This document shows, one piece after another, positions 14,161 to 16,019 of a stretch of DNA of 16,019 bases. The translations under genes and the position numbers were made by a program. Under the pieces are notes generated by a model, which was not told where the DNA came from, did not search any database, and saw nothing but the letters and a program-made list of their open reading frames with translations. Every line of letters starts with the position of its first letter. Position 1 is the stretch's first letter. Source of the stretch: Akkermansiaceae bacterium (GTDB lineage Bacteria > Verrucomicrobiota > Verrucomicrobiia > Verrucomicrobiales > Akkermansiaceae); contig JALZVA010000088.1 in the NCBI GenBank assembly GCA_023301335.1, positions 1 to 16,019 on the forward strand, read 5' to 3'.

Positions 14161-15469
14161 TGATCGGATCTCCCTCTTTTCCTCCCATCTTAAAGGGTCG
14201 TTTAGAAGGCGAGTAAAAGACTTTATCATGCTGAAGCCCCATCGCATGAGCAATGGTAGCATTCAAGTCCCCAGCATCGACCTGATCTTCTATCACATTG
14301 GCAGCTTTTTCATCTGTTTTACCGTGCACGTACCCCCCCTTTACACCACCACCAGCTAACATCGCGGAAAAGGCTTGAGGGAAGTGGTCCCGCCCCCTGT
14401 TTTTATTAATCTTCGGAGTCCTTCCGAACTCTGAGGCAAGCACAACCAATGTCGAATCTAACAAACCTCGCTGCTTAAGATCGTTAATCAATGCTGAAAC
14501 AGCTTGATCGACCATGGGGAGCTGCTGCTCGGCGTTCGTGAAATTATCTGTGTGCCAGTCAAATCCGCCAAGCTCCACCTCCACGAAGTTCACCTTCTTT
14601 TCCACTAGTCTCCGAGCGAGCAAGCAGCCTTTGCCAAAGTTACTCTCTCCATACAGCTTGTGCATCGCCTGATCCTCTCTGGATAAATCAAAGACTTCTA
14701 AGTCCTCACTCTTCATCAGCTTCACCGCAGAGTCATACATTCCGTTATACGCCCTGACATTTTTATACCCTTGATGAAATTTTTCATCAAATTCTTGATC
14801 TAACTTCTTGCGGAGATCTAACTGTTTTTGAAATTTTTCTTCTGTGGAATGCTTGCGTCTTTTTACATTTTCTAAGCCCTTAGTCGCATCTCCAACAGGA
14901 AGCGGACCATACGAGGGTTCAAAGAATCCTTCCCCAGGGTGTCCATTACTACAATTAACCGTCACAAATCCAGGCAAACTGGTATTAGACTTTTCTTTCA
15001 TCTTATTCACCCATCCCCCAGATGACGGATGTGTAATCGTGGAACGCTCCGCATAGCCGGTCCGCATAAAATACCGCCCTGGGCTATGCGCTCCTTGGGT
15101 GGAATTCAGTGATCGGATCACACTCAATTCGGAAGAGCATTTCCCCAAGCCTTTTAGATAGTGCCCAAGCTCTATTCCAGATGCTCCACGAATCGTCTCC
15201 GTCTTTCCCATCGTTGCAGTGCCCATATCCGGCTTGGGATCAAAGGTATCAATATGCGTGAGCCCTCCTGCCATGAATAGGTAGATAACGCTCTTTGCCT
15301 TTCCAAATCCAGCTGGAGCATGCACCACCTGATGCTCTACTTCTGCACCCTGCCCATACATCTCCGCGAGTGAGCTACCTATCGTCACCCCGAAAAGAGC
15401 TTTCGCAGTGTCTGCCATAAAGGCTCTACGTGATAGGTCGTTTAACTTATTTGCGTTGCTATTTCCCAT
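14144..15469 (-). CDS. DUF1501 protein with twin-arginine signal
   Basis: 441 aa. The N-terminus has 'SRRAFMADTAKALFGVTIGS' (13-32), a twin-arginine type export signal (RR at 14-15), so it should be exported folded. The body matches DUF1501, a family distantly related to the sulfatase/phosphatase fold: 'YLFMAGGLTHIDTFDPKP' (63-80), 'GAHSPGRYFMRTG', 'VELGGFDWHTDNF', 'SEFGRTPKINKNRGRDHFP' and 'AMLAGGGVKGGYVHGKTDE'. The conserved His and Asp residues in these motifs could bind metal. The substrate is unknown. It follows the DUF1553-type gene after 21 nt on the same strand, a pairing typical of Planctomycetes and Verrucomicrobia. No Shine-Dalgarno is seen before ATG 15469. Confidence 0.9.
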   Translation of the reverse strand: MGNSNANKLNDLSRRAFMADTAKALFGVTIGSSLAEMYGQGAEVEHQVVHAPAGFGKAKSVIYLFMAGGLTHIDTFDPKPDMGTATMGKTETIRGASGIELGHYLKGLGKCSSELSVIRSLNSTQGAHSPGRYFMRTGYAERSTITHPSSGGWVNKMKEKSNTSLPGFVTVNCSNGHPGEGFFEPSYGPLPVGDATKGLENVKRRKHSTEEKFQKQLDLRKKLDQEFDEKFHQGYKNVRAYNGMYDSAVKLMKSEDLEVFDLSREDQAMHKLYGESNFGKGCLLARRLVEKKVNFVEVELGGFDWHTDNFTNAEQQLPMVDQAVSALINDLKQRGLLDSTLVVLASEFGRTPKINKNRGRDHFPQAFSAMLAGGGVKGGYVHGKTDEKAANVIEDQVDAGDLNATIAHAMGLQHDKVFYSPSKRPFKMGGKEGDPITSVFA

Positions 15470-15490
15470 GGTGTTAGATGTGGTAAATCA

Positions 15491-16019
15491 TTATTGAATG
15501 AACAAGAAGTGCTTAGAGTTCAGCATCGCCTTAGCTACAACCTTTAGCTTATAGGTTTTATCGGTATAGGGAAGATACTCTTCTAACTCCTCCTCACTAG
15601 GGTAACGTGCGTAAATAGCGAGAAACAACAAGTCGATCTTCTCCTTGTTAGATTTAGTCTCCTTAATCCACTGCGTCAGCTTACTACGCTCGTATAGCAC
15701 CTGCTCAACACGATTTCCATTAAGCAGGGATAGTGCCTGCGGCACAGAAGCATACTCCTTACTATTGTTAGACACCTCTCCATCCGCAGCGCCGAATTCG
15801 CGTGGAAACGTACCCGCCTTAAAGGGTTGCGGTTGTTCAGAAGCAGGAAGGTATTTATCTGTCTCCACTTTTCCATTCCTTTTTTGGCTGTATAATATCA
15901 GATCTATCATTTCTTTATCTTTCACCTGATCCATCAGCCTCTTTTTTAGCCCTTCCCCCTTCGTCTCTGCATACGCGGCTTTTAGATCAGCTTTTATCTG
16001 TAACACCAGCTGCTCATTA
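15491..16019 (-). CDS. DUF1553 (PSD1) protein, C-terminal part only
   Basis: The frame is open to the right edge of the window, so only the last 176 or so codons are present; the N-terminal parts (usually a cytochrome-like domain and DUF1549) lie outside. Visible signs of the family are 'FPREFGAADGEVSNNSKEYA' with 'SVPQALSLLNGNRVEQVLY' after it, then 'KIDLLFLAIYARYPSEEELE' and the terminal 'VVAKAMLNSKHFLFIQ', which match the end of DUF1553 proteins. A GTG at 16006 is internal, not the start. With the downstream DUF1501 gene (21-nt gap) it forms the usual two-gene unit. These proteins are presumed exported; their reaction is not known. Confidence 0.85.
   Translation of the reverse strand, partial: NEQLVLQIKADLKAAYAETKGEGLKKRLMDQVKDKEMIDLILYSQKRNGKVETDKYLPASEQPQPFKAGTFPREFGAADGEVSNNSKEYASVPQALSLLNGNRVEQVLYERSKLTQWIKETKSNKEKIDLLFLAIYARYPSEEELEEYLPYTDKTYKLKVVAKAMLNSKHFLFIQ

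Overview
The window looks like chromosomal DNA from a member of the Verrucomicrobiota, probably the Verrucomicrobiales (Rubritalea/Akkermansia side). This is inferred from three things: a DUF1501 protein paired with a DUF1553-type protein (typical of Planctomycetes and Verrucomicrobia), pseudopilin-like proteins of a kind common in Verrucomicrobia, and a Bacteroidetes/Chlamydiae-type sdhC-sdhA pair. No mobile element, CRISPR array, tRNA or rRNA was recognised.

The left part (about 1-7190) is AT-rich and accessory. On the minus strand, read from 5027 down to 11, lie four genes. First is a large exported HEAT/TPR-like protein of 933 aa. Then comes a membrane protein of the YugP zinc-peptidase type whose HEVGH active site is destroyed. 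Last are two tandem paralogues with a membrane anchor and a pseudopilin-like outer domain. A 98-bp gap before the paralogues carries three TGTGAA hexamers exactly 11 bp apart, the last at the -35 position of a possible promoter. On the plus strand (5205-6181) are two close-packed genes for coiled-coil proteins with a C-terminal membrane anchor. A near-consensus promoter, so close that the mRNA should be almost leaderless, then drives a secreted verrucomicrobial protein (6352-7188). A convergent spacer of 167 bp (7189-7355) full of inverted repeats ends this part.

The right part (7356-16019) is mostly housekeeping and has higher GC. It holds lexA, with an operator-like set of GAACA/TGTTC half-sites in its upstream region, divergent from miaA (tRNA dimethylallyltransferase). 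miaA converges with and overlaps menB (menaquinone synthesis, type II active site). Divergent from menB is sdhC-sdhA, closed by a strong terminator with no sdhB after it. MenB makes a precursor of the quinone that this succinate dehydrogenase would be expected to reduce.

After the terminator come a DUF2288 protein and, 4 nt later, a conserved protein often labelled '3-methyladenine DNA glycosylase' on unclear grounds. On the minus strand, converging with it, is a DUF1553-DUF1501 pair; the DUF1553 gene runs off the right edge.

The most interesting unexplained part is the minus-strand block 11-5027: a dead membrane peptidase, a large secreted solenoid protein and duplicated non-canonical pseudopilins.
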